The notes below the pieces were generated by a model. It saw only the letters and a program-made list of their open reading frames with translations, was not told the DNA's origin and did no database searches. A DNA stretch of 64,000 bases from Glandiceps talaboti. Lineage: Eukaryota > Hemichordata > Enteropneusta > Spengelidae. The position numbers and the translations under genes were made by a program. Below, piece by piece: positions 1 to 10,129 of the stretch; position 1 is the first letter of the stretch; each line of letters starts with the position of its first letter. Location: NCBI RefSeq assembly GCF_964340395.1, contig NC_135550.1, positions 13,319,408 to 13,383,407 of the forward strand. The letters are read 5' to 3'.

Positions 1-62
1 GACACCCAAAGTAACATAACCACCAAATATCAAAGCAATCGGTCGAGCAATTTAAGTTGTTT

Positions 63-95
<33 letters not shown>

Positions 96-480
96 TCCTC
101 ACACAGACAGACACTTTGCCATGCCTATAGCACTACTGAACCTTATCAGTTCAGTTGTGCTAAAAAAAAACGTTTTATGATGATATCTCTGCAGAAAAAA
201 AAGGCATGTTTGAAAAGATGATTATTAATTATTATGATTATTAATGGAAAAAGTCTTTGTTGCTATCATTTTCGTTGTACAAGTGTTTGCGCTGAGGGTG
301 GTAAGCATGCAGGTAAAATCTACCCACGTTCCTCAGTCTTATTACAAGGGTTCCCCATCGAAATTATGCTACATGGACAGCTTTGCAAATTTTACCGATT
401 CAAATTTCCCTCAAGTCCTTACTTACTGTACTGGGATCCCTAGACCTTAGCAAAACCACTGTACAATATCACTAGAAGTT
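1..480. other. Gene-free left edge with CA microsatellite
   Basis: A (CA)n microsatellite occupies about 68-95. The rest is AT-rich and lies 3' of the minus-strand gene that ends at 481, so it probably includes that gene's 3' UTR. A 68-codon plus-strand ORF at 244-450 has a hydrophobic start but no recognisable domain and is not called as a gene. Confidence 0.5.
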
Positions 481-1321
481 TCACTCATAAAGAGGGTCAA
501 TGCGGGATCCTTTGTGTAATGTATATATGCTTTCATAAATTGTAGGCCTAATCTGCCACTTGTTGTTTCTGTAAATACCAAGGTATGTGTAGACATCTGG
601 CTTGTAGCTTAGATGGCATTTGATGCCGACACTGCGGATTTTGTCTTCCAGTTCGTACACTGCTTGTTTATCAGTAAAGTCATTATTGTACACACATATC
701 ACATGTCTGCTGTAAGGCTTTGTTGGATCAAAGGGACTCACTTTTGCACTACATCCTAATTGTCCCTGAACAGTTGCCTTAGCAACCATTTCCCATGCAT
801 GATCCGTTTTGAAGCCAGGGTCCATATGCATCAGCCATTTGCCATTCAGTACATCGTGTGCTTTAGCCAGATCAAATATGGTATGGTAGTTGATTGGACG
901 GCCAGAATTTTGTAGTAGTTCCCATTGTTCCTGTAAGCCTATCACATCACCTGTTTCATCTTCTGAAATTTGACGACTTGGACTCTCGACAAAAATCCAG
1001 CCAACTCCTGACAGTCTGTTGGGGAGAAAAATGGTGGACAAAAATGTCATGCAAGAGTCTCTGACAAGGACAAAGAATGGACAAAGAACAAAAATATGAT
1101 AGGTAACACATTGTGTTTTGCATACACCTTGATCATCTCGGGAACTCTGGTAGATTTTACAATGGTATGATTAACAACACTGAAATGGAAATAAATAATG
1201 GACACATGCCTTCATAGAATTTGGGAAAGGTTGCATCTACAATAGTGTGTGTGTGTGTGTGTGTGTGTGTGACAGACAGACATACAAACAGACAGACAGA
1301 CAGCTAGAGAGACACAGACAG

Positions 1322-1352
<31 letters not shown>

Positions 1353-1634
1353 TCAAAATTATTACCTTGAAACTGTAGACGGTTTATTGTTTATTATAAA
1401 CTCCTGAAACGACGCTTCCGGGTTGTCTGCCTTGTGGTCGTATGTGATCCATTCATCCATATCGGCTGCCAAGGATTGTGCTGCATAATCTTCAGCCATC
1501 AAGGGCCTTGTGTCGCTATGGTAATTACTCGATGAAAATTTATGCAAGTTGCTTTCAGTTTGCACATCTTCAGACATCGGAACATCTTGGTCTTCGTCCA
1601 TACGATCTTCATCGTCATCCATATATGTTGCCAT
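481..1634 (-). CDS. C11orf68/BLES03-like protein (UPF0696, DUF1917 family), two exons
   Basis: I read two exons on the minus strand, 1634-1366 and 1015-481, joined by a GT-AG intron (1016-1365), giving 267 residues. The start is the ATG at 1634; an in-frame stop lies upstream, and a second ATG follows four codons later. Residues 1-25 are acidic (DDDEDRMDEDQD). Residues 46-60 (MAEDYAAQSLAADMDEW) match the conserved leader of vertebrate C11orf68. The core follows with GKWLMH at 148-153, PGFKTDHAW at 156-164, KVSP at 181-184 and KPDVYTYLGIYRNNKW at 228-243 before PTIYES. The human protein is of similar length (about 250-290 residues). Its biochemical role is poorly established; I recall an eIF4E-like fold for the structure, which is family knowledge and not visible here. 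The family assignment is firm because the long motifs match across both exons. Confidence 0.9.
1242..1354. repeat. Paired GT microsatellites in the C11orf68-like intron
   Basis: Two (GT)n tracts (about 1243-1270 and 1327-1351) flank a CAGA/GACA-rich spacer. They lie wholly inside the single intron of the minus-strand gene, just downstream of its splice donor at 1365. Confidence 0.85.
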
Positions 1635-2109
1635 TATTTTCTGTGTACGCAGCACTGATTTCTGAGAGTGACTTTAAGTCGTTGTTGTTTTGGTCCACTT
1701 ACTCACTAAATTATCCGCGTGTTTTGCCAGTATTACTGGCAAAGCTATCTCTAATGTTTCACTTTCCCCAGCAACGTGCAAATCTGTTCAAAAGCCAAGA
1801 GGTGTACAACGTTACAATGTAACTTTCACTTTGTGTTTTCGTGGAAAACGTGTGACGCTTTGAATGCAGCGTTACATTTGCTAAAAGAAGGCAAACAAAA
1901 AGTCGCTGAAATAAATCGTGAATGAGGCAAGATGAAACGTGTTTACAATTTCACCCGTACCAAGTTCTCGGAACATATGTACACACCTTGCATTTGTCCA
2001 ACCTCACACGCTGTCGATATTTACATCCGGGGTCACGTCAGGTCATCTAGCGCTGCAGCCAGCCGTTCATCGTCTTCCGGGGTTACATAGGCTACTGTAT
2101 AAAACAGCG
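1635..2109. other. 5' flank of C11orf68-like gene
   Basis: This holds the presumed promoter and 5' UTR of the minus-strand gene. No TATA box or clear initiator motif stands out. No other gene is supported. Confidence 0.4.
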
Positions 2110-2116
2110 CCAATAC

Positions 2117-2692
2117 CACAGGGGGCAGCGAGCATGTAACTGATCGATCGATCGATCGATCGATCGGTTGATTTATTGATTGATTGATTTATTTATTATT
2201 TGGTTGAATGATTGATCGATTGAATGATCAATTTTTGTGGTGCAATATAACTATTAACTTATTTTGTGTGTGATATTGATCAATTCACTCATTGAGTTTT
2301 AAAACTATATCTTTTTCTTTCCCTGGTTACTTTTCTCTTAGTCTTGCTGCTAGACGTTCAGGCTTTCTTTCGATGCTATAACTACACGTATAAGCGAACA
2401 AAGTTCGCATGTGAGGGCTTGCCCTTGTTCCATCCTCGATAGCGTTGTTCGGCTGTGTGTCATATTTTATCGGAAGAACATCCGAGGACTAGCTGATAGA
2501 CTACTTTTCTCTCAGCTATATCTCAGACCACTGTAATTCTCTCTTTTCTTTATTGACTAAATAAAGACGCCTTGTCCATTCTTTGCCTCTTATCTTAATT
2601 AAAACATTCCTTATCTTATAATTGGCGAGAGATCACTTACATTAACAGTTTGCTTAATCTCTCATCTGCTGGGAGATTATCACACTGGACAA
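2117..2692 (+). repeat. Left terminal inverted repeat region of the 4-kb element
   Basis: The outer arm (2117 to about 2160) carries the conserved end and a (GATC)n run at about 2142-2166. The inner arm (about 2597-2692) is inverted relative to 5956-6050. Between them, 2167-2596 is pyrimidine-rich, contains AATAAAG near 2560 and has no counterpart at the right end. It could be an inserted fragment such as an LTR remnant, but there is no clear TG...CA boundary. Confidence 0.7.
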
Positions 2693-2945
2693 TATCCACA
2701 GCACCTTTTGGTGGAATACAGTTAATAGTGTGTGGGGATTTCAGACAGTTACCACCAGTAAGATCCAGTGATTGGGAAGACAACGCACCCCGCACCATAG
2801 TCGCATTTAATTGAAAATTGGCACATTGAAATCGACTTCTTGGCGCCCACAAAGGCGCATTGTGGCTAACAGTGAAATTTAGACACTTCAGTGCTGGAGT
2901 GCCGATTCGGTAGAGGCGAAGTACGGAAGTACATTGTAAACCCAA
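2637..2945 (-). other. Minus-strand ORF ending inside the inner inverted repeat
   Basis: This 102-codon open frame has no recognised domain. It ends in VQCDNLPADE...SKLLM-stop, and the right-hand inner repeat (about 5957-6003, plus strand) reads almost the same peptide before a stop. The shared ending follows from the inverted repeat. Whether either arm is a true coding end is unknown. Confidence 0.25.
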
Positions 2946-3712
2946 CTCACGTCAGCTGTTTGAAATGATGCCCCCACACGTCGTCTTTTGCAAAGCAAAT
3001 CTGAATACTCATACTGTTTCATGTCCCTCTATCCATGTTTGACTATTTGAATATATGATACACGCATGACCATTCCCCGGGTATAGTGAAACAGGTCAAA
3101 CCAATACGATTCAAGATATTTAAATTAGTATGCCCTTTGAAGACCTCGCCTGACCGTCACTGCATTCATCATGCATGAGAAAAGACGTCAACTCCTTGAA
3201 TGAATGTTACGATCAGTGATTATGATCACCGATGTTTTAGAATAAATACTTGAAGCATAAATTTATCAACACAATTACTAATCTTGTAGGTAACAACTCA
3301 AATCGCTACCACAGAAAACTAACGTCGCGATGTCCACTTTTCCGTGTCAGGCTTACAACGGTTGCATGGCTTCATACGGTACGGACTTACGGTTCGCGAC
3401 TTGAACATGCATCCCTACTGTACAAACAATAACAAGCAGAAATATTACTTTACTTATTTATGTATTTAATTTTCATGTGACTACATAAGAACACTTTTAC
3501 TTTCGTACCCCTATAGGCCCTATCAGAAATAACGAATGTTGCCAATTCTACCTCACAATTCATTCCGTAGTAACTCGTTACATTTACTATAAAGTCTCAT
3601 TTTTTTAATTTTACATACTACTCGTATACATAATTTAGAAACAATGTAACTATATGGATGAATTATCCCCCACATTTCTGGCTGGCAAACATGTGCGTTT
3701 ACTGTATTAAAC

Positions 3713-4030
3713 ATGCCTCTGAAAAAGATATTGAAACGAGACCATCGACAACCTCAGCTATGTTTCACCAAGCAGACGCAATCTCTGCCAGAAGTGTTAG
3801 ATACCAATGATGGCCCGTCATCGGACGTACAGGAAGAAACTGGTTCATCCACGTCTAGTACCGGTACTTGTAGTAAACTAAAGCGAAAACCACAGCAGAA
3901 TTGGCTGAGGTTGTGGCTGAGGTTTTCATTTGGTGCTGACGGTAAAATGTATTGCAAACTATGCAAGCAACACAGGAAAAAGAATTCCTTTACGTCAGGC
4001 TGTGAAACGTACAGAACGTCATCAATGTAA
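3713..4030 (+). pseudogene. BED/TTF-like zinc-finger ORF, transposon-derived, truncated
   Basis: The 105-codon ORF starts MPLKKILKRDH. After a Ser/Thr-rich linker it contains WLRLWLRF, then GKMYCKLCKQHRKKNSFTSG and a FRTSS-like YRTSSM. This W...F...(M)YCKLC...K..NSF..G layout is the pattern of TTF/BED-like zinc fingers at the start of hAT-type transposases and of ZNF862/C17orf113-like domesticated proteins. The frame stops right after SSM, where the family normally continues to a histidine pair, so the finger is cut short. It lies inside the 4-kb inverted-repeat element, upstream of the helicase remnant and in the same orientation. It is probably a fossil transposase N-terminus, though an intact short ORF cannot be excluded. 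Confidence 0.55.
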
Positions 4031-4269
4031 TTGAAAGATGCATCTTTCACATTTGAAACCTCCCTATGTGTGAGCTCATATTTTGTCAATAAAAATGTAG
4101 AATTGATGGTTACTTCATTTTAACTATTTCGCTTTATTGTTGGATCATGAATGCTAACTTGGGCCCATTAGAATCTCTGAATGGCCCATTGAAATTGAAA
4201 ATGGCCCATTCATTTTTGCTGGAATGGGGCCATTGTCACATTGGTGTTTTGAGACTTCCCAATCACTGA

Positions 4270-5111
4270 AGATCACGCCATGATGTGGCACATTACACCT
4301 TTGAGTCAGAGTTGTGGGAAGAGACATTTGGAAACCACAGTGTTATACTGGATGAAGTCTTTCGTCAAGAAGATCCAGCATTTGTAGCTATATTAGAAGA
4401 GCTGGCCAATGGTACTTGCAGTCAACATCACATGGCAATATTACAGCAAAGAACCAAACTGTTGAACCCTGCCGACTACCCCCATTTGTCATTCATTCCA
4501 TCCATATACACACATAACATAGATGTCAAACATCACAATATGACTGCTTTACTTCAACATCCGGGACAAATTTATTCCTTCAAAGCAATCGATAGTGGCG
4601 AACTCTTGCAGAAAACACTCTACACCTCAAGGTTGGAGCGCCAGTAATGTTAATTTTCAACTACACAAAAACACTGAGAAATGGCATGACAGGTACTATA
4701 GTCAGCATTGACGATGGGCTGCCAGTTGTTTCATTTGCATCAACCAAACAAGTTGTGAAGGTCCAACCCAAAACATGGACAGTAGAGGCTGTTGAGAATG
4801 GTAATTTTGTCATTCCTACAAGAACACAAATACCCCTGAAGTTAGCGTGGGCATACACTGTCCACAAATCTCAAGGGCTGAGTCTCAATGCAGCCGAAAT
4901 ACACTGTAGGAAAGTATTTGCACCAGGTCACTTGTATGTTGCATTGTCTCGTGTGAGATGCCTCAATGGAGTCAAGCTCGTTGGTTTCAGCCAACATTCT
5001 CTACAACCACCACCACAGGAAGTGATAAAGTTTTTAGAGTGTTTGCAAGCAAACAGAGTCTATGAGGCGAATATGCCATGCAGGCCAAACAGTGACTCTG
5101 AGAACACATGA
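4270..5111 (+). pseudogene. PIF1-like helicase C-terminal half, 5'-truncated and frameshifted
   Basis: The first frame (to 4647) carries YTFESELWEETF and VILDEVFRQEDPAFVAILEE, typical of the middle of PIF1-family DNA helicases. The second frame (from about 4623) carries KVGAPVMLI, NGMTGTIV, IPLKLAWAYTVHKSQGLSLN (motif V region) and GHLYVALSRVRCLNGVKLVGF (motif VI), ending at 5111. The two frames meet near 4620-4623, where about two bases too many break the reading. The Walker A and B part (motifs I and II) is missing, so the copy could not hydrolyse ATP. It lies in the 4-kb inverted-repeat element, so the helicase was probably an element-encoded replication or transposition factor. A short intron in place of the frameshift is less likely because no splice sites are evident there. 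Confidence 0.75.
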
Positions 5112-5245
5112 AACAGATGACTGGGGAGATGAATATGATGATGTTTCCCTGGCATGGGCAAATGATATGGAGCAGTTATTAGGCAACAGAAAACAACAAC
5201 GGAGTAACACTGACAAAACTGAAAATATGCAATCCATTTTGGACA

Positions 5246-5827
5246 GTGATGAATCTTACTGTGCCTCGCCACCTCCTCACTTCAATAATACAACATTTTT
5301 TATGTCTTTTACGAGATAACACAGTATTTGCATCTGAACCACGGTCCCCAGCATACCATATCAATGCAGTTATTGATCAATTAACAACGACACAATACAA
5401 TGACCGGATAGATGGTTTCATAAGAAACCAATGGAAAACAATCTACAACATTCTCAAGAAACACTGTAAAAACAATTCAGAGGAAAATGCAACCAGCTAT
5501 GATAGGAAGTCATTTACTGCACACTTTGAAGACCTTCACAGTCACATTACAAGTGATAATGTCAGGAAGAAGTTTACGAAAGTATGTGACACAAATTTGA
5601 CAGTATATTATTTAGAGTGCATGTCGGCAATGTTGTTTGAGATTAACAAACTAATCATCAAAGAAGTAGCTGCTGTCGTGCGAATACAGGAACAAAGAGA
5701 AGTCAATGTTGAGAACGTTGAACTTGAAGACTGCGGAAAAACCAAAGTTCGATATGTTGGGGGTGGGCAGTTGCAAAATGTCTTCATCACTATAGAAGAT
5801 ATCTATCCAGAAACCATTCTTCTCTAG
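5246..5827 (+). CDS. Uncharacterised transposon ORF with KTKVRYVGGG motif
   Basis: This 193-codon open frame in the right half of the 4-kb element overlaps the end of another frame (5062-5319) that follows the helicase. It is rich in charged and polar residues and has no recognised catalytic motif. A (K)xxVRYVGGG stretch near residues 165-175 resembles a motif I recall from many uncharacterised, repeat-associated proteins in corals, lancelets and hemichordates. The first codons read through TTT-rich sequence, so the true start may be later or upstream across a frame change. It is probably a transposon accessory protein or the end of a longer element protein, and its function is unknown. Confidence 0.35.
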   Translation: MMNLTVPRHLLTSIIQHFLCLLRDNTVFASEPRSPAYHINAVIDQLTTTQYNDRIDGFIRNQWKTIYNILKKHCKNNSEENATSYDRKSFTAHFEDLHSHITSDNVRKKFTKVCDTNLTVYYLECMSAMLFEINKLIIKEVAAVVRIQEQREVNVENVELEDCGKTKVRYVGGGQLQNVFITIEDIYPETILL

Positions 5828-5955
5828 ATAAAGAGGTCAGGAAGCAACAATTCATTGTAAAATTACTCCAGAATCACGTTTATTCAATTCACGATGGGTT
5901 TGAGTTACATCCGTTTTCTCTTCCTAACTAGTTTATGCATGATCGAGTGTTTGTC

Positions 5956-6110
5956 CAGTGTGATAATCTCCCAGCAGATGAGATACAAAGCAAACTATTA
6001 ATGTAAGTGATCTCTCGCCAATTATAAGATAAGGGATGTTTTAATTAAGATAAGATCGATCAATCGATCAATCGATCGATCAATCAGTTACATGCTCGCT
6101 GCCCCCTGTG
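5956..6110 (-). repeat. Right terminal inverted repeat of the 4-kb element
   Basis: On the minus strand this reads CACAGGGGGCAGCGAGCATG, then a GATC/GATT run, then TTATCTTAATTAAAAC and the inner block that matches 2597-2692 with few differences. Here the two blocks are adjacent, unlike at the left end. Confidence 0.8.
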
Positions 6111-6253
6111 CCAATACTGGCAATAATACACTTTGTAGCAAAACTGTAACCCCAGTGTATACAGCTGTAACTAGTAGTTTGAGAGTTTGTTTCTTAAATC
6201 CTGTTCCACTTTCCTAACCATCGATGTTGTTATTTTTGCAATATTTAACACCA

Positions 6254-6685
6254 CTTCACTGCCCATCCTTTTGTGCAGGAGGTTGTGTTTGGAGAGCAAC
6301 ATAACTTACTAGAGGCATACTTTTTGTTTGTGCATCAACCACATGTGTAGGGTCAAAAGTTTGTTCCAAAATGTAAACAAGAGTTGCTTAAACAAGCAAT
6401 ACAAGATTTCCAAACAAGACAAAGAGGAACTTGTCTATTCCCTTCTCCAGCTATCAGTGTCACTGTAGAAAGATGCCAACAGTTGATAACATTTGTGACA
6501 TCATGCAAGAAATCGCACACAAAGGAATGATTCAAGAACCAATGTTTGTAGTAGATTCATGGAGAGCAATTGTGCACCTGACTGCAAGTAGTGACATTGG
6601 TATCACCAAACTTATAACAATCTACAAGGACAAAATGCCAACCACCAGGAAAGAAATGAAAAAGTTACTTTCCCTGTTTCAATGA
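6254..6685 (+). pseudogene. HECT-like C-terminal remnant, array copy 1
   Basis: Scattered frames give VFGEQ-type residues, then ICDIMQEIAHKGMIQEPMFV and VDSWRAIVHL...IYKDKMPTTRKEMKKLL. This layout matches the C-terminal part of a multi-copy, transposon-like protein family annotated in fish, lancelets and corals as G2/M-phase E3 ligase-like or HECT-domain proteins; I recall the family but cannot search it. The frame is broken several times and no HTC catalytic cysteine region follows, so this is a dead copy. It has no N-terminal partner upstream, where the 4-kb element ends. Confidence 0.4.
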
Positions 6686-6699
6686 GTCAGGCCACATCA

Positions 6700-6985
6700 T
6701 GGACCTATCTCAATAACAGATCCATCGCCACAAGGACCATGACCAATCATCACAGACAAGCAGTAACATTTATACACAATAACTACACATCAGGACAACA
6801 AGGCAGTTTCAACAAAATCTTCAAAGAAAATAACATCCACCCATTCCAGAAAAGAGAACTTCTTCTCGCATTCTTGTTTGAAGTTGCTCAGGGGCCTAAT
6901 ACCAGCTATACATTGTAACAGATATCTCATACCACAAAGACCAAAGCGGACACCGAGACTCATGAACTTTGCAGAATACCAACAT
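6700..6985 (+). pseudogene. LINE reverse-transcriptase ORF tail, array copy 1
   Basis: Residues TNHHRQAV.FI.NNYTSGQQGS and later RPKRT follow the pattern of LINE ORF2 C-termini (Q..A.RF...NY....S...M). The same fragment recurs in the other two units, so it was inserted before the array was duplicated. It is truncated before the SFFPR motif, which is present only in the third copy. Confidence 0.5.
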
Positions 6986-7129
6986 AGCAACCATGTGGAT
7001 TATCTCGTTAACTCAATAATAATGGTATATATTAGTTTATTGTATTTGTTTTCAAGGTCTGTACCTATCAGCTGTTTTACAATAATCCTACTTCTAGATT
7101 AAAGTGACCACGTATATGAAGTTAGAAAC

Positions 7130-8437
7130 ACAATAGATTAGTTATTTTACAAATTACAAATTGAAAAGTCCAAAGTGAAATTCCACTTTGTCATCAGGAT
7201 GGCCACTTTAAAATATGGTATTCCATCCCTTGGGTATAGCCTTTTGACTTCGAATTTCCTCATGTAATTGAAGATTGACTTGTCTGTGATCATGCTCATG
7301 GATGATGAGATGTTAGCTAAGTATGTTGCATTGTATGGAGACAGATTAGCAATCATAGACTTTCGCAGAAGAGGAGTACAGGCTGGTCCAACAGATGAAG
7401 GAAGTTAGCACTGTTATTTAAAAAAAAAATATGAGATTTCATCTACATAAATAAAACTAAATAGGATTCAGCATTGTCAAGGCCAAAGAAGCATTGTCAG
7501 ATGAGGCCAGTGAAGCAGTAAATCTTAAATGAAAACTGACCAAGATCTTTTGGGAATAGAAATGCTCAGAAGACGCACAGGAAAATTAAAGTGGGTTAGC
7601 TAGATTACGACTTTGACCTCAAATCATACAAACAAGTCCGCACTAAAATAGGTGGTGGCACCAGAAATATATCTGTGAAAGAGATGAGTCAAAAGTCTAA
7701 GTAAAGTACACTTTTTCAATAATGGTGTGCCACCAAAGGGGAAAATTGAAGAATTTGAAATTGATATAGAGGAAAAGACTGTTGATGAAGAAAACACTGT
7801 TGACTATGTGTATGAAAGGACAGGTTTCCAAATACTACTATTATAAGGAGACAGATTAGCAATCATAGACTTTTGCAGAAGAGCAGTACAGGCTGGTCCA
7901 AGAACAGATAAAAGGAAGGCAACATTGTTAAGGTATACTATATATTTCTGAAATTTCATCTACAAAAAATAAAACTAAAGATGATTCAGCATTGTCAGAT
8001 AAGGCCAGTGAAGCTGGAAACCTAAATGAAAACAGACCAAGACCTTTTTGGAACATAAATGTTCAGAAGACACATAGAGTATGACTTTGACCTCAAATCA
8101 TACAAACAAGTCCACACTAAAAAAGGTAGTGGCACCAGAAATACGTCTGTGAAATAGAGGAGTCAAATGTCTGACCTCTTGGAGCTGAGTAAAGTATACT
8201 TTTTCAATAATGGTAAACTGAATAATTTGAAGTTGACCGTTGACTAAGAATGCACTGTAGGCTATGTCTACAAAAGGACAGGGTTCCAAATACTAAGGTT
8301 TTATTTGTCTACCAAGAAAAAACCACTATTGGTGATGAGGACTCAGCCAATGAAGAAGTGGTCATACCAACTTTAAGTGTAAACATTCTCCTTCAGATTG
8401 ATAATGGTAAAGCACTAGTTACCAAGAACACTTGTTG
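7130..8437 (+). pseudogene. GGGTR-type N-terminal remnant, array copy 2
   Basis: Pieces in changing frames read LAKYVALYGDRLAII.FCRR, DLKSYKQVRTKIGGGTRNIS, FFNNGVPPKGKIEEFEIDIE and YERTGFQILRFYLSTKK, ending TKNTC-stop at 8437. This order (Y..LYGDR.A...FCR, Y.QV....GGGTR, FF..G..PKG, MYE....LRFYL.TK) is one I recall from repeat-associated proteins that end in a HECT-like domain. The segment from the FCRR block to the FF..G block is duplicated within this stretch. Multiple stops and frameshifts show it is decayed. Its C-terminal partner is the remnant at 9040-9690 in the next unit. Confidence 0.4.
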
Positions 8438-8689
8438 AGAATGATAAAATGAAAAATAAAGCAGATCTAGCGAAATGTGATGATCGAGGCACATGGTGTG
8501 AAAAGCATTCCAGTCTACATCTCCAGTTGTACACACACAAATAGGGTCGTGAACAACAGTGCTATCGATGATTTAATCACATATGTCAGGAGCGAAACTC
8601 TTTCTGATCAGCCACATCATTAATTTAAAACTAAAGTTGATGAGAGCTTGGGTATATTGCAGTTTGGTAACAATCCAGATAATTTTCAA

Positions 8690-8925
8690 GATGCCTATAT
8701 GGTTGTCCTATGGATGCCAGTATGTTCATCTTCTTAGGCCTATACAATTGAACGCCAGTAGGTTCACCCTCTAAGACCTATAGGATTGTCCTATTAGACA
8801 AAAATACGGTTGTCCTATTAGATGTTGATTGGGATGTCCTTTGGGGACATGTCCAAAAACCCCATAGGATGCCCTATGCACCTGTTCTGTAGGATTGCCC
8901 TATAGGATCCTACAGGTTTTTTATA
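8690..8925. repeat. CCTATAGG-rich palindromic block, first copy
   Basis: Short imperfect repeats built on CCTATAGGATTGTCCTAT, with half-palindromes such as CCCCATAGG and CCTACAGG, recur roughly every 20-40 bp. Related blocks lie at 11683-11735 and 12046-12190, at the matching boundary of the next unit. Confidence 0.6.
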
Positions 8926-9039
8926 AGTATTAAGTGACACATCGTTAGCTCTACCCACATATTTCTATGGAACAACTGAAGTCTTTGACATAAACCAACC
9001 ATGCCACACATAAATGTTATTATTACATAGATGTAACAT

Positions 9040-9687
9040 ATATCATGATGGTGGAAGTATCCTCAATTATGAAATTGGTGATTTGGAATATGGTAATGAC
9101 AGTGGAGTGATACACAATTGTTTTACTGCATTTTGGACCGAGTTTATGAAAGGCTGGAAACACCTGCCAACTTTCATACTTACAAAGACATGACTATACT
9201 GTTTTAGTGGGGAAACAGTAGCAAGAATCATAGTTATGGTTGGGAAGAAGGTAACTACATTCCTAGTGGTTAAGCACATTCTTTTGAGCAGGAGTGTGTT
9301 TAGAGAGCAACTTAACTTGCTAAAGGCATACTTTTTGTTTGTGCATCGACCACATTTGTAGGGTCTATGATTTGTTCCAGAATCATGTAAACAAGAGTTG
9401 TTCAAACAAGCAATACAAGATTACCAAACAAGACAAAGAGGAACTTGTCTATTCCCTTGGTAGCTATCACTGTAGGAAGATGCCAACAGTTGATTTGTGA
9501 CGTCATGCAAGAAATCGTACACAAAGAAATTATTCAAGAGCCAATGTTTGTAGTAGATTCATGGAGACCAATTGTGCACCTGACTGCCAGTAGTGACATT
9601 GGTATCGCCAAACTTTCAACAATCTACAAAGATGAAATGCCAACCACCAGGAAAGAAATGAAAAAGTTACTTTCCCTGTTTCAATGA
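9040..9687 (+). pseudogene. HECT-like C-terminal remnant, array copy 2
   Basis: Starts with GDLEYGNDSGVIHNCFTAFW, continues with GETVARIIVM.GKKV, and ends with the IVQEPMF-like block VHKEIIQEPMFVVDSWRPIV ... IYKDEMPTTRKEMKKLL at 9687. Stops and small indels interrupt it. It is more complete at its 5' side than copy 1. The remnant at 7130-8437 would be its N-terminal half. Assigned to the HECT-like family on recalled motif order only. Confidence 0.45.
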
Positions 9688-9689
9688 GT

Positions 9690-9990
9690 CAGGCCACATC
9701 ATGGACCTATCTCAATAACAGATCCATGGCCACAAGGACCATGACCAATCACCACAGACAAGCAGTAAGATTTATCACAATAACTACACATCAGGACAAC
9801 AAGGCAGTTTCAACAAAATCTTCAAAGAAAATAACATCCACCCATTCCAGAAAAGAGAACATCTTCTCGCATTCTTGTTTGAAGTTGCTCAGGGGGCTAA
9901 TATCAGCTATACATTGTAACATATATCTCATACCACAAAGACCAAAGCGGACAACCAGACTCAGGAACTTTGCAGAATACCAACATAGCA
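9690..9990 (+). pseudogene. LINE reverse-transcriptase ORF tail, array copy 2
   Basis: Repeats the copy-1 fragment (TMTNHHRQAVRFI..., then QRPKRTTR) with minor substitutions and again lacks the SFFPR end. Confidence 0.5.
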
Positions 9991-10129
9991 ACCATGTGGA
10001 TTATCTCGTTAACTCAATAATAATGGTATATATTAGTTTATTATATATGTTTTCAAGGTCTGTACCTATCAGCTGTTTTACAATAATTCTACTTCTAGAT
10101 TAAACTGACCATGTGGATGAAGTTAGAAA

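Larger units (their letters stand above)
2117..6110. mobile_element. 3,994-bp DNA transposon with CACAGGGGG ends and 7-bp target duplication
   Basis: The left end begins CACAGGGGGCAGCGAGCATG at 2117 and its inverted complement ends at 6110. CCAATAC directly precedes the left end (2110-2116) and directly follows the right end (6111-6117), giving a perfect 7-bp target site duplication. Both ends then run into GATC/GATT-rich repeats and a second inverted block (2597-2692 against 5956-6050). On the left these two blocks are about 430 bp apart, which suggests an insertion there or a deletion on the right. Inside lie a zinc-finger ORF (3713-4030), a PIF1-like helicase remnant (4270-5111) and an uncharacterised ORF (5246-5827). 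The superfamily is not certain: CA-GGGG ends and a TTF/BED-like finger suggest hAT, but hAT duplications are 8 bp and a PIF1 helicase is unusual there. Confidence 0.8.

Noticed and set aside
244-450. 68-codon ORF with a signal-peptide-like start (MEKVFVAIIFVVQVFA)
   Set aside because: A donor-like GTAAGC follows the hydrophobic part, but there are no partner exons, no domain, and it lies in the 3' flank of the neighbouring gene.
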